From Ruminococcaceae bacterium UBA6364 (GTDB taxonomy: Bacteria; Bacillota; Clostridia; Oscillospirales; Acutalibacteraceae): DNA of 22,247 nucleotides. Position 1 is the first letter of the stretch, and each line of letters starts with the position of its first letter. Positions 1 through 7,570 of this stretch are shown piece after piece. The notes below the pieces were generated by a model. It searched no databases and was not told the DNA's origin. It saw nothing but the letters and a program-made list of their open reading frames with translations. A program made the translations under genes and the position numbers. The DNA is taken from the NCBI GenBank assembly GCA_002440045.1, contig DJRI01000122.1, positions 21,624 through 43,870 on the forward strand, written 5' to 3'.

Positions 1-285
1 CTTAAAAGCTCGCTCGATTCAGCCCCCGTTGACTCAAAAACCGCCGAAAGCGTGGCAAAATCGGTAGATGAGCTGAGCGCCGCGATAAAATGCGAGGCCG
101 ACACAGAGGCTTTAATAAGCTCAAAAATCGGCGCGTCGTGCGTTGTCGTTATTAATAACGATAAAATTCAGGTGGTTGTTGAAAAAGGCAAGCTTAACGA
201 AGAAACAGCGCTTATTATTTCGGATATAGTCGCTTCAAGCACCGACATCCCGCGTGAAAATCTTACGGTGAGCGAAGCAAAATAG
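1..285 (+). CDS. spoIIIAH: C-terminal part of stage III sporulation protein AH (SpoIIIAH), partial
   Basis: The frame is open from base 1, so this is the 3' end of a gene that starts outside the window; an internal GTG at 52 is not the likely start. About 94 residues remain. The end of the protein contains a pattern typical of the SpoIIIAH ring-building domain: a Cys-Val-Val-Val-Ile-Asn-Asn-Asp strand, a short charged turn, then an Ile-x-Asp-Ile-Val helix, a Thr-x-Ile-Pro segment and a final Leu-Thr-Val strand. In known spore formers SpoIIIAH sits in the mother-cell membrane and joins SpoIIQ in the channel linking mother cell and forespore; its extracellular part has the YscJ/FliF-like fold. 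A terminator follows directly, as expected for the last gene of the spoIIIA operon. The call rests on a short C-terminal match, so another sporulation ring protein is possible. Confidence 0.72.
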   Translation, partial: LKSSLDSAPVDSKTAESVAKSVDELSAAIKCEADTEALISSKIGASCVVVINNDKIQVVVEKGKLNEETALIISDIVASSTDIPRENLTVSEAK

Positions 286-313
286 TTTACGGTATAATTT
301 AATAATTGCAACC

Positions 314-358
314 CGGTCGGGAAATGCCTTTTCATGAGCTTTCCCGACCGATATTTTT
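314..358 (+). terminator. Intrinsic terminator after spoIIIAH
   Basis: A perfect 11-bp stem (314-324 pairing with 340-350) encloses a 15-base loop and is followed by ATATTTTT. It lies 29 bases after the spoIIIAH stop and upstream of the next gene's own promoter, so it probably ends the spoIIIA operon transcript. Confidence 0.85.
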
Positions 359-372
359 AAGATTTTGCCGTC

Positions 373-401
373 TTGAAAAATCCTGTCGGATATGGTAATA
401 T
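373..401 (+). promoter_or_regulatory. Candidate sigma-A promoter of the LCP gene
   Basis: TTGAAA (373-378), a 17-bp spacer, and TAATAT (396-401), preceded by TGG, which gives an extended -10 element. The expected transcription start near 408 leaves a leader of about 29 bases before the LCP start. The same GG-TA arrangement recurs at several other promoters in this window. Confidence 0.7.
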
Positions 402-436
402 TGAGTCGAAAATAACTCTTTAAAGGAGTGGCTATT

Positions 437-1777
437 TTGGCTGAAAACGGCGGCAGAAACAACAAAAACGAAAGCGGCGGAATAAATATTTCGCGTGCTA
501 ACAATATAAGCAACGATATTTACAGCGACTCCAAAAAAGAGCGCGCTTCATTTTCGCAGTCCGCGGGCGGCGACATTTATATAGGAAAAAGTAAAAAAAA
601 TCAAACCTCTTCGGGGCGCGACGTTTATATATCGTCAAGAAACGCTCATAAATTCGACACCGAAGAGCTTATTGTCGATATTGACAGCGGGTATAAAAAG
701 CAAACCCCGCCGCAAGGGGAAGCTAAAGAAACCGTTTACAGCTTTGAAGACGTTTCGGATTATGACGAGCGCCGCAAAACCAAGAAAAAAAGCAAAGGAA
801 AAAGAGTTGCGCTCAGCATAATCGCGGTTATTTTGGTGCTTGCAATCGGCATTTCCGTTTGGGGCGCCGCATCCGTTCTCGGGGTTGTCAATAAATTCAC
901 CCCCGCCGACGAAATAGAGCATATAAATACCGAAACGCCCTTAAAAAGCGCAGACGGCGTTACAAATATCCTTTTAATAGGTCTCGATAAAGAAAAAGAC
1001 GGCGCTTCAAGAAGCGACAGCATAATGATTGTTTCCGTCAACAAAAACACGGGCAAAATTACCGTTACCTCTGTTTTAAGAGACACGCACCTCAATATTC
1101 CGGGCGAGGGCGAAGCAAAAGTCAACGCCTCTTTTGCGTGGGGCGGCGCAAACCTTCTTATTGCAACGCTTGAAAGCTCTTTCGGCATTAAAATAGACGA
1201 ATACGCCGCCGTGAATTTTGATATGTTCACTTCTCTTATAGACGGCTTAGGCGGCATCGACATTGAGATTACAGAGCGTGAAGCCGATTATCTCAACGAC
1301 GGTCAGGACTATAAAAAGGCAAAACGCCCCGACAAATTCGAGAGCGGCGAAAGCGTGCATATAAACGGCTATCAGGCGCTTTGGTATTCAAGAATACGTT
1401 ATCTTGATTCGGATTTTATGCGCACACAGCGCCAAAGAAAGGTTATTGCGGCAATCGCTTCAAACGTAAAGTCAAAGCTTACGCCGACGGGTATTTTCGG
1501 GCTTATCAAAACCGCCAACGAGGTTGCGCCGAATATCAAGACAACGCTTTCAAAAAGCGAGCTTATAAGCCTTCTTTTCGACTGTATTTCGTGCCTTAAA
1601 AAATCGGGCTTTGATATTGATAAGCTTATCGTTTCGCAAAAAATACCATTTGACGATACATGGTATTATTTCAGCGCGTGGGACGGCTCTTCAATAGGAA
1701 TAGACGTCGAAGAAAACGCAAGACTTCTTTATTCTTCGATTTATGAGCCGCAAGAAGAAAAAACGGATGACAAATAA
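437..1777 (+). CDS. LytR-CpsA-Psr (LCP) family envelope polymer transferase
   Basis: LCP enzymes attach undecaprenyl-phosphate-linked glycopolymers such as teichoic acids to peptidoglycan on the outer face of the membrane. The 446-residue protein has a cytoplasmic N-terminus of about 120 residues rich in Lys, Ser and Asn, one transmembrane segment (about 124-150) preceded by KKKSKGKR, and an LCP domain (about 173-335). LCP hallmarks are visible: ILLIGLD, SRSDSIMIVSVN, VLRDTHLNI, then the late Arg-rich segment RTQRQRK. I prefer the TTG start at 437: AAAGGAGTG (422-430) is the ribosome binding site, and the in-frame GTG at 428 lies inside it. The gene has its own promoter and stands alone between a terminator and a spore-coat-type gene. 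The N-terminal region is unusually long and contains repeated Asp-[Ile/Val]-Tyr motifs. The family is secure; the polymer substrate is unknown. Confidence 0.9.
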   Translation: MAENGGRNNKNESGGINISRANNISNDIYSDSKKERASFSQSAGGDIYIGKSKKNQTSSGRDVYISSRNAHKFDTEELIVDIDSGYKKQTPPQGEAKETVYSFEDVSDYDERRKTKKKSKGKRVALSIIAVILVLAIGISVWGAASVLGVVNKFTPADEIEHINTETPLKSADGVTNILLIGLDKEKDGASRSDSIMIVSVNKNTGKITVTSVLRDTHLNIPGEGEAKVNASFAWGGANLLIATLESSFGIKIDEYAAVNFDMFTSLIDGLGGIDIEITEREADYLNDGQDYKKAKRPDKFESGESVHINGYQALWYSRIRYLDSDFMRTQRQRKVIAAIASNVKSKLTPTGIFGLIKTANEVAPNIKTTLSKSELISLLFDCISCLKKSGFDIDKLIVSQKIPFDDTWYYFSAWDGSSIGIDVEENARLLYSSIYEPQEEKTDDK

Positions 1778-1824
1778 ATATTGCGAGCGGGCAAACGCTG
1801 TTTTGCCGTCATAAAATGAATTTT

Positions 1825-1859
1825 CCCTTCATATATTTGTTTTGGAAATATATGAAGGG
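1825..1859 (+). promoter_or_regulatory. Hairpin covering the Shine-Dalgarno of the SPOCS-LysM gene
   Basis: A perfect 14-bp inverted repeat (1825-1838 with 1846-1859) has a 7-base loop. The right arm contains most of AAGGGAG (1855-1861), the ribosome binding site of the gene starting at 1871. No clear T-run follows, so it looks less like a terminator than like an element that could occlude translation initiation. It might still act as a weak terminator of the LCP transcript. CATAAAAT at 1810-1817 resembles a sporulation-sigma -10 box, but I see no convincing -35. Confidence 0.6.
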
Positions 1860-1870
1860 AGTTTATATTT

Positions 1871-3397
1871 ATGGACATATCATTGCAAAAAGACGAGTAC
1901 CGTTATTTGAAAAAAACATATGAAACAAGTATGGAAGAGTGCGTGGAGGCAGAGCTTTCGCTTCCCGAATATATGCCCGAAATATTGCGGATAATCCGCG
2001 CCGCAGCCGTGCCGAAAGTGAACAATTGCCGCACCGTCGGCGAAAGGGTCACGGTTGACGGCGTTTGCGAGCTTCGTATGATTTACACTTCGGACGACGG
2101 CTGTATTTATGCATTTTCACAGCAGTGCGCTTTTACAAGATACTGTGAAAACGCCGAGTTTTCGCATGCCGACGACGTGACCGCAAAAGCGGGCGTCAAT
2201 TATGTCAACTGCCGCGCAACAAGTCCCAAAAGAGCGGAAATTAAAGCGGGTATAAGGCTGTCGGTTTCGGCATACGGCGGAATATATGAGGATATAGTTT
2301 CGCTCGGCGATTGCCGCGGCATTGAAGAAAAATGCGTCCCCGTCAGCGCGATGTCGCTCGGCTGCAAAAAAAGCCGCAATTTTTCAATGAGCGAAACGCT
2401 TAATATCGAAAACGGCGGCGCGGCTTTTATATTAAGCTCTTTTGCCGCCGCCGTCCCGACCGAAATTAAAAAAATAGGCAACAAAATTATGATTCGCGGC
2501 GACGCGGTTGTGGAAATATCGTATGTTCCGTGCGAGGATAAAAGCGTTGCCGAGCACATAAGGCACGTTATGCCGATAAATCAGATTCTTGAATTTGACG
2601 GTATGGAGGAGCATTACACGGGCGACGTGATTCTTAACGTTTCGGCGTGCGATATAGTAATTAAAAACGATTCTTCGGGCGACGGGCGCGCATTTGACAT
2701 TGCGCTCGGCATTGACGCTGACGTAACGATGTGGGAGCAAAAAGACTTTTTTGTTATTACCGACGCATACTCGGTGGACGGCGAGCTTGAACTCAGTAAA
2801 TCGGCGCTGAGCTTTTATTCCGTCGGCGACGAGGTAAGAGATACCTATGTTTTCAAAGAAAATGTCGACGTTTCAAAAATCGGCGTTTCTTCAATTATTG
2901 ACGTCTCCGTTGAAACAGGCGAAGCAAATGCCGCTTACAGCGAAAATAATCTTAATATCTCGGGCTCTTTAAAGCTTTCGTTTATAATGCGCGACACGGC
3001 AGGGGATATAGTCACCCTTGAAAAAATGGTTGATTATAATTACGAGCGCAAACAGACCGAGGATATAAGCGAGCCTAAGTGTATTGCCGACGTAACGCTT
3101 TGCTCTCTTGACTGCACGCTTAAAAGCAGCTCGGAAATCGAAGTGCGCGCAGAGCTTAAAATAACGGGTACGCTTTTTAATACCGTGAGCGTCGACGCGG
3201 TTTCCGATATGACTTTATCGGAAAGAACAACCGAAAAAAGAGGAGGAGCCATTACCGTTTATTTCCCGTGCGGCGAAGAAAACCTTTGGGATATTGCGCG
3301 GCGCTACAACACAACCGTCAGCGCCGTTTCAAAGGAAAATTCGCTTGACGGCGAAACGACCGAGGACAGAAATATAATCTTCATACCGTCTGTGTAA
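1871..3397 (+). CDS. SPOCS (DUF3794) and LysM domain protein, probable spore coat or cortex-associated
   Basis: The 508-residue protein has no signal peptide or membrane segment. I read about three SPOCS-type repeats (roughly 1-150, 165-310 and 320-450). The first opens with acidic, proline-containing sequence (ELSLPEYMPEI); the second follows SMSETL. The C-terminus (about 460-508) is a LysM domain with LWDIARRYNTTVSAV and an IIFIPS end. SPOCS-LysM proteins of Clostridia belong to the spore-coat group that includes SpoVID and SafA relatives; they act in the mother cell during coat or cortex assembly, and LysM would bind peptidoglycan-like material. ATG at 1871 follows AAGGGAG by 9 bases. The ribosome binding site sits in a strong hairpin, which may limit translation. 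A strong terminator follows. The domain call is firm; the exact coat role is inferred. Confidence 0.88.
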   Translation: MDISLQKDEYRYLKKTYETSMEECVEAELSLPEYMPEILRIIRAAAVPKVNNCRTVGERVTVDGVCELRMIYTSDDGCIYAFSQQCAFTRYCENAEFSHADDVTAKAGVNYVNCRATSPKRAEIKAGIRLSVSAYGGIYEDIVSLGDCRGIEEKCVPVSAMSLGCKKSRNFSMSETLNIENGGAAFILSSFAAAVPTEIKKIGNKIMIRGDAVVEISYVPCEDKSVAEHIRHVMPINQILEFDGMEEHYTGDVILNVSACDIVIKNDSSGDGRAFDIALGIDADVTMWEQKDFFVITDAYSVDGELELSKSALSFYSVGDEVRDTYVFKENVDVSKIGVSSIIDVSVETGEANAAYSENNLNISGSLKLSFIMRDTAGDIVTLEKMVDYNYERKQTEDISEPKCIADVTLCSLDCTLKSSSEIEVRAELKITGTLFNTVSVDAVSDMTLSERTTEKRGGAITVYFPCGEENLWDIARRYNTTVSAVSKENSLDGETTEDRNIIFIPSV

Positions 3398-3480
3398 AAC
3401 CTGTCTGCTTTTTACTTAAAAACTTAAGAGTTCTTATGTTTTCTCTGAAATATTGAAAATAAGGCGCGATACATGTATAA

Positions 3481-3517
3481 TGTTACTGCTTCTTTTTTTG
3501 AAGCGGTAACATTTTTT
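3481..3517 (+). terminator. Intrinsic terminator after the SPOCS-LysM gene
   Basis: A 12-bp stem (3481-3492 with 3500-3511, one G-U pair) has a T7 loop and is followed by TTTTTT (3512-3517). It separates the sporulation gene from the two-component/dlt operon. A near-consensus promoter (TTGAAA 3453-3458, 17 bp, TATAAT 3476-3481) touches the left edge of the stem. Confidence 0.88.
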
Positions 3518-3527
3518 ATTAAAAAAC

Positions 3528-3558
3528 AATTACAATTATTAAGAATTAATTACAATTA
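3528..3558 (+). promoter_or_regulatory. Direct repeat, candidate operator for the adjacent response regulator
   Basis: AATTACAATTA occurs at 3528-3538 and again at 3548-3558. The copies start 20 bp apart, close to two helical turns, and end 11 bp before the -35 box at 3570. OmpR/PhoB-type regulators commonly bind tandem direct repeats just upstream of -35, so autoregulation of the operon by the regulator encoded at 3635 is a reasonable inference. The region is AT-rich, which lowers the significance of short repeats. Confidence 0.5.
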
Positions 3559-3569
3559 CAGAACCCGTG

Positions 3570-3598
3570 TTGCAAAAAATTCTCTCTTGTGGTAAAGT
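3570..3598 (+). promoter_or_regulatory. Candidate promoter of the two-component/dlt operon
   Basis: TTGCAA (3570-3575), a 17-bp spacer ending in TGTGG, and TAAAGT (3593-3598). Transcription would start near 3605, leaving about 30 bases before the response-regulator start. The TGTGG-TA join matches the promoters before rplS and the MATE gene. Confidence 0.6.
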
Positions 3599-3634
3599 TA
3601 GCATAGGTTCATAAGGGTTTAAGAGGTGTTTTTA

Positions 3635-4333
3635 TTGGAACGCAAAAAAGTGCTGATTGTCGATGACGAGCCTGATATAAGAGATATGCTCTCTATTTTG
3701 CTTGCTTCAAACGGCTATACTGCCGTTGAAGCCAAAAACGGCGTTGAAGCGGTAAATGCGGTTAAAGAGAACCCCGATTTTGACCTTGTGATTCTTGATG
3801 TTATGATGCCCGAAATGGACGGAATAGACGCTTTAAGAGAAATAAGAAAGTTCAGCAACGTTCCAGCGCTTTTTCTTACGGCAAAAACAGCCGAAAGCGA
3901 CAAGGCAGACGCATATTATAACGGCGGCGACGATTATCTTTCAAAGCCGTTTTCACAAAGCGAGCTTTTAATGAAGGTCACGTCTCTTGTAAGGCGCTAT
4001 CGCGAGTACGGCAATTCTTCGGAGCATATAAAGAATATCGACTCTTTAAAAAGCATAAGAATCGACGCGGACAGGCACATCGTATATAAAAACGGCGTTG
4101 ACGTCGGGCTTACCGACACCGAATATATTCTTTTAAACTTCTTTATAAAGCACCGCGGCACGCCGAACGACGCAAAATCCATCTATGAAGCGGTCTGGCA
4201 GGAGCGCTATTTGCCCTCTGCGGCAAATACCGTAATGGTTCACATTCTTAACCTCAGGCGCAAAATAGAAGATGACCCCACGCAACCCGAGATTATAAAA
4301 ACGGTTTGGGGAAAGGGGTATCAAATTGACTGA
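3635..4333 (+). CDS. OmpR/PhoB-family response regulator of the dlt operon
   Basis: This is a DNA-binding transcription regulator of 232 residues. The receiver domain (1 to about 118) has the acidic pair D10-D11, phospho-acceptor D55 within VILDVMMPEMDG, the switch region LFLTAK and the conserved lysine K104 in LSKPF. The C-terminal winged helix (about 135-232) includes LTDTEYILL, the recognition region NTVMVHILNLRRKI and the closing KTVWGKGYQID, all typical of the VanR/PhoB type. TTG at 3635 is preferred because AAGAGGTG (3621-3628) lies 6 bases upstream and the in-frame GTG at 3626 is part of that site. The gene overlaps the kinase by 8 bases and heads an operon running through the dlt-like genes, so the likely target is its own promoter, where an AATTACAATTA direct repeat is present. 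Confidence 0.93.
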   Translation: MERKKVLIVDDEPDIRDMLSILLASNGYTAVEAKNGVEAVNAVKENPDFDLVILDVMMPEMDGIDALREIRKFSNVPALFLTAKTAESDKADAYYNGGDDYLSKPFSQSELLMKVTSLVRRYREYGNSSEHIKNIDSLKSIRIDADRHIVYKNGVDVGLTDTEYILLNFFIKHRGTPNDAKSIYEAVWQERYLPSAANTVMVHILNLRRKIEDDPTQPEIIKTVWGKGYQID

Positions 4334-5780
4334 GCGTTTTGAAAAAATCGCGGCGCGGCTTCCTGCGTCGTTTCGCACCATACGAATGAAAATGATTGTG
4401 ACGGTTGTAACCGCAATGCTTCTTTCGGCGTTGGCGGCGTCGCTGATTTCGTATCTCGGCACAATGTTCATAGAAAACGTTCTTCTTGACGACGAAAGAA
4501 TGGCAAACAACCAAATCGAGCTGCTGCTTTCTTTTGCCGATTATGTTAAAGAAAACAAAATCGCTTCGTATGAAAGCGACAAGTTTGACGAGTGGCTTGC
4601 TTCTCACGGCAACGCGTCACTCACCGTGTTCAGAGAGTCCGAAAAGGTTCTCGGCGAGGACGGCTCGGATGAAGATACATGGTACGCCGAAGACGGCAGT
4701 ACCACAATAGTGAGGGAATCCGATTTTCCGTTTTTTTCAACCGGAGGAAAGGTAGTTACAACAAGCGGCGTTAAAGACGGCAGAGTTTACAGCAACTATG
4801 ACTTTATGGTTTATCCCGTGCGCTTCAGCGACGGAATACGCTCTGTCGTGATATACAACCATATCGAGCAGGTGTATACAACGGCGCTTTCCGTCATCAC
4901 CTTGCTTTTTTACTGTCTTACAATGCTTTTCGTTATACTCAAATATAACGGCAGTCTTATAAAAAGGGTAAAATCGCTGTCAAAACAGGTGTCTGTGGTA
5001 AGCAAGGGCAACATTTCATCCTCGGTTTCAATGAGCGGCTCCGACGAAATCTCACAGCTCGCTTCCGACGTTGAGCATATGAGAGACGTTCTTGAAGAGC
5101 GCATTGTAAGCGAGCAGAACGCGTGGAAATCGAATCAGGAGCTTATTACTTCAATTTCACACGATATAAGAACGCCGCTTACAACGCTTATAGGCTATTC
5201 GGACATGCTCGCAAACGGGCAGTATAAAGACGAAGAGCAGTTTAACAGGTATTTAAAAAGCTGCCGCGAAAAGGCGTATCAGCTGAAAAGCCTTACAGAC
5301 GAGCTGTTCGGTTATTTCCTCGTTTTCGGCACACCCGAGGTCAAAACTTCTTTAGAAACCGAAAACGCCCGCATTTTGCTTGAACAGCTTCTCGGCGAGC
5401 CGCTTGCGGACTTCAGAGCAAGAGGGTGCAGAGTTGTTGAAAAGAATTTGCAGGAGGACGTTTTTATAAGCGTTGACGTTATGCTTTTAAAACGCATTTT
5501 CGACAATATTTTTTCAAACATAAATAAATATGCCGACCTTGAAAAGCCGATAAAGGCAACCGCCGAAAGACAAGGCGATTTTATTGAGGTCAATTTTAAA
5601 AATCACATAAACAAAAATAACAAACACGTTGAAAGCACAAAAATAGGAACCAAAATATGTAAAAGGCTTTCAGAAGCTATGAACATAAACTATTCGTTCA
5701 AAGAAAGCGGCGGTATTTATGAAACAACGCTTTCTTTGCCGATAATTAAAGAGGAGAAAATAAATGAAGAACATTCTTGA
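4326..5780 (+). CDS. Sensor histidine kinase of the dlt operon
   Basis: The 484-residue membrane kinase is the partner of the regulator just upstream. Order: TM1 (about 23-44), an extracytoplasmic sensor region (45-184), TM2 (185-207), a HAMP-like linker, the dimerization domain with H279 in SHDIRTPLTTLIGYSDML, and an ATPase domain with an N-box DNIFSNINKYA. The sensor region has an acidic patch (111-123: seven Asp/Glu in 13 residues). The rest of the ATP site is reduced: no clear DxGxG box, a short lid, and IGTKICKRL where a double-glycine G2 box is normal. Similar compact kinases occur in Firmicutes, so activity is likely but not certain. The start is TTG at 4326, with AAAGGGG upstream, inside the end of the regulator gene. 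The 3' end overlaps the ligase gene by 17 bases, so the sensor is probably cotranscribed with the cassette it controls. Confidence 0.9.
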   Translation: MTERFEKIAARLPASFRTIRMKMIVTVVTAMLLSALAASLISYLGTMFIENVLLDDERMANNQIELLLSFADYVKENKIASYESDKFDEWLASHGNASLTVFRESEKVLGEDGSDEDTWYAEDGSTTIVRESDFPFFSTGGKVVTTSGVKDGRVYSNYDFMVYPVRFSDGIRSVVIYNHIEQVYTTALSVITLLFYCLTMLFVILKYNGSLIKRVKSLSKQVSVVSKGNISSSVSMSGSDEISQLASDVEHMRDVLEERIVSEQNAWKSNQELITSISHDIRTPLTTLIGYSDMLANGQYKDEEQFNRYLKSCREKAYQLKSLTDELFGYFLVFGTPEVKTSLETENARILLEQLLGEPLADFRARGCRVVEKNLQEDVFISVDVMLLKRIFDNIFSNINKYADLEKPIKATAERQGDFIEVNFKNHINKNNKHVESTKIGTKICKRLSEAMNINYSFKESGGIYETTLSLPIIKEEKINEEHS

Positions 5781-7290
5781 GTTCTTGGAAAAGAACGCAG
5801 AAAGAGCTCCTGCGGCGCTTGCGTTTGCGGACACAAAAACACAGCTTACATACCTTGAGCTTTTAAATAAGACAAAGGCTGTCGGCTCTGCGCTTTTAAA
5901 ATTTTCAAACAAAAACAAACCCGTCGCCGTTCTCACAAGCAGGGGAGTCGGCACGCTTGTCGCAATGTTCGGCGTTGTTTACAGCGGCAACTTTTATGTC
6001 GTGCTTGACGCCGATTCGCCTAACGAAAGACTTGATAAAATTATCGGCACGCTTGAGCCGTTTGCCTTGATATGCGACAGCGAAAATATCGAAAAAGGCC
6101 GCACGCTTGACTTTTCGGGCGAAACGCTTCTTCTTGAAGAAGCCGAAAAATGTGGAATTTTTGAAGAAGGGCTCAAAGAAGTAAGAAGGCGCGCCATAGA
6201 CACAGACCCGCTTTATGCGCTGTTTACATCGGGCTCAACGGGCTACCCCAAGGGCGCCGTAATAAACCACAGAAACGTAATTTCATATACCGAATGGTTT
6301 ACGGGCGAATACAACATCACCCCCGACACCGTTTTCGGCAGCCAAACACCGTTTTATTTCAGTATGTCGGTTTCGGATGTGTTCGCAACGCTTAAAAGCG
6401 GCGCTTCGCTTCACATAATTCCGAAGCAGTTCTTTTCGTTCCCTATGAAGCTTGTCGAGTTTCTTAACGAGCGAAAGGTCAACACAATATATTGGGTGCC
6501 GTCGGCGCTTTCGATAATCGCAAACTGGAAGGTGCTTGACTACGGCAAGCCCGAACACCTTGAAAAAATTCTTTTTGCGGGCGAGGTTATGCCTGTAAAA
6601 CAGCTTAATTATTGGCGCGCCCATTATAAAGACGCACTGTTTTCAAATCTTTTCGGGCCGACCGAAACCACCGATATATGCACGTTCTATACGCTCAACC
6701 GCGAGTTTTCGGACGACTCGTCTTTGCCGATAGGCAAGGCTTGCTCAAACTGCGACGTTTTTGTCGTGAAAGACGGCGGCGCGCTTGTCAAAGCCCCGGG
6801 CGAAGTGGGCGAGCTTTATGTAAGAGGCTCTTTCCTTTCGGCGGGCTACTACAACAACCCCGAAAAAACCGCGGCGGCATTTGTTCAAAATCCTTGCAAC
6901 AAAAACTATCCCGAGACAGTCTATAAAACAGGCGACCTTGTTAAGTATAACGAATACGGCGAGCTTGAATATGTTTCGCGCAAGGATTTTCAGATAAAGC
7001 ATATGGGCTACAGAATAGAGCTCGGCGAAATCGAAAACGCCGCTTACGGTGTAGAAAGGCTTTCTTCGGCGGCGGTTGTTTACGACGGTGAAGAGGACAA
7101 AATCGTGCTTGTTTTTGTCGGAACAAAGCTTAAAGAGGACGAAGTGCGCGCGGCTCTTGAAGAAAAACTGCCGCTTTATATGCGCCCCAACGTTATAATC
7201 CGCACCAAAAATATGCCGTACAATCAAAACGGTAAAACCGACAGAGTATGGCTTAAAAATAATTATAAAACAATGATAAAGGGAGAATGA
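5764..7290 (+). CDS. dltA: DltA-like amino acid adenylating ligase (D-alanine:carrier protein ligase family)
   Basis: This 508-residue cytosolic ANL-family enzyme would activate an amino acid as acyl-AMP and load it on the carrier protein encoded next. Core motifs are intact: the P-loop-like TSGSTGYPKGAV (from about residue 153), LFGPTET (about 296), YKTGDL (about 388), the hinge region SRKDFQIKHMGYRIELGEIE, and the C-terminal YNQNGKTDR with the catalytic lysine near 490. Length fits DltA. ATG at 5764 has AAAGAGGAG 7 bases upstream and overlaps the kinase end. Followed by a carrier protein, an MBOAT and an SGNH protein, it is best read as DltA of a D-alanylation system. D-alanine specificity is inferred from the cassette, and another small amino acid is possible. 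Confidence 0.87.
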   Translation: MKNILEFLEKNAERAPAALAFADTKTQLTYLELLNKTKAVGSALLKFSNKNKPVAVLTSRGVGTLVAMFGVVYSGNFYVVLDADSPNERLDKIIGTLEPFALICDSENIEKGRTLDFSGETLLLEEAEKCGIFEEGLKEVRRRAIDTDPLYALFTSGSTGYPKGAVINHRNVISYTEWFTGEYNITPDTVFGSQTPFYFSMSVSDVFATLKSGASLHIIPKQFFSFPMKLVEFLNERKVNTIYWVPSALSIIANWKVLDYGKPEHLEKILFAGEVMPVKQLNYWRAHYKDALFSNLFGPTETTDICTFYTLNREFSDDSSLPIGKACSNCDVFVVKDGGALVKAPGEVGELYVRGSFLSAGYYNNPEKTAAAFVQNPCNKNYPETVYKTGDLVKYNEYGELEYVSRKDFQIKHMGYRIELGEIENAAYGVERLSSAAVVYDGEEDKIVLVFVGTKLKEDEVRAALEEKLPLYMRPNVIIRTKNMPYNQNGKTDRVWLKNNYKTMIKGE

Positions 7291-7293
7291 AAA

Positions 7294-7521
7294 ATGGAAA
7301 AGTTACTTGAAATCCTCAAAAAAATGAAACCGGGTGTCGACTTTGAAAAAGAAGACGACCTCATCGGCAAAAAAATCTTTGATTCGCTTGCAATAGTTAT
7401 GCTCGTTTCGGAGCTTTGCGACGAATTTGACGTTGAAATCACACCGCCCGACATTGTTCCCGAGAACTTCCATTCCGCAAAAGCAATGTGGGAAATGATT
7501 GAAAGACTCGAGGACGAATAA
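7294..7521 (+). CDS. dltC: DltC-like acyl/aminoacyl carrier protein
   Basis: This small acidic protein of 75 residues has the four-helix carrier fold pattern and a phosphopantetheine attachment serine, S31, in IFDSLAIVML. It would carry the activated amino acid from the ligase to the membrane acyltransferase. Only 3 bases separate it from the ligase stop, and AAAGGGAG lies 8 bases before the ATG, so the two are translationally linked. In textbook dlt operons DltC comes after DltB; here it directly follows the ligase. The length (DltC is near 80 residues) and the conserved DSL support the call. Confidence 0.88.
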   Translation: MEKLLEILKKMKPGVDFEKEDDLIGKKIFDSLAIVMLVSELCDEFDVEITPPDIVPENFHSAKAMWEMIERLEDE

Positions 7522-7531
7522 TTTATATCAG

Positions 7532-7570
7532 GATAACCGCTGATTGATATTAAACCAATCGGCGGTTATC
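7532..7570 (+). other. Intercistronic stem-loop between dltC and dltB
   Basis: A 15-bp stem (7532-7546 with 7556-7570, one G-U pair) has a 9-base loop. No T-run follows, only GGCGGTTTCTTG, so it is not a classical terminator. GGCGGTT is repeated at 7561 and 7571, giving an alternative right arm. It may stabilise the upstream mRNA or tune read-through, making more carrier protein than membrane enzyme. Confidence 0.65.

Noticed and set aside
760..1263. Minus-strand open frame opposite the LCP gene
   Set aside because: It is a shadow of the LCP domain coding strand and shows no family pattern.
1776..1817. Sigma-E or sigma-K type promoter before the SPOCS gene
   Set aside because: CATAAAAT fits a -10, but the nearest -35-like AAATATT is about 27 bases away, too far for either sigma factor.
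6745..7227. Minus-strand open frame opposite dltA
   Set aside because: Antisense to conserved ANL motifs, with basic low-complexity translation and no start signals.
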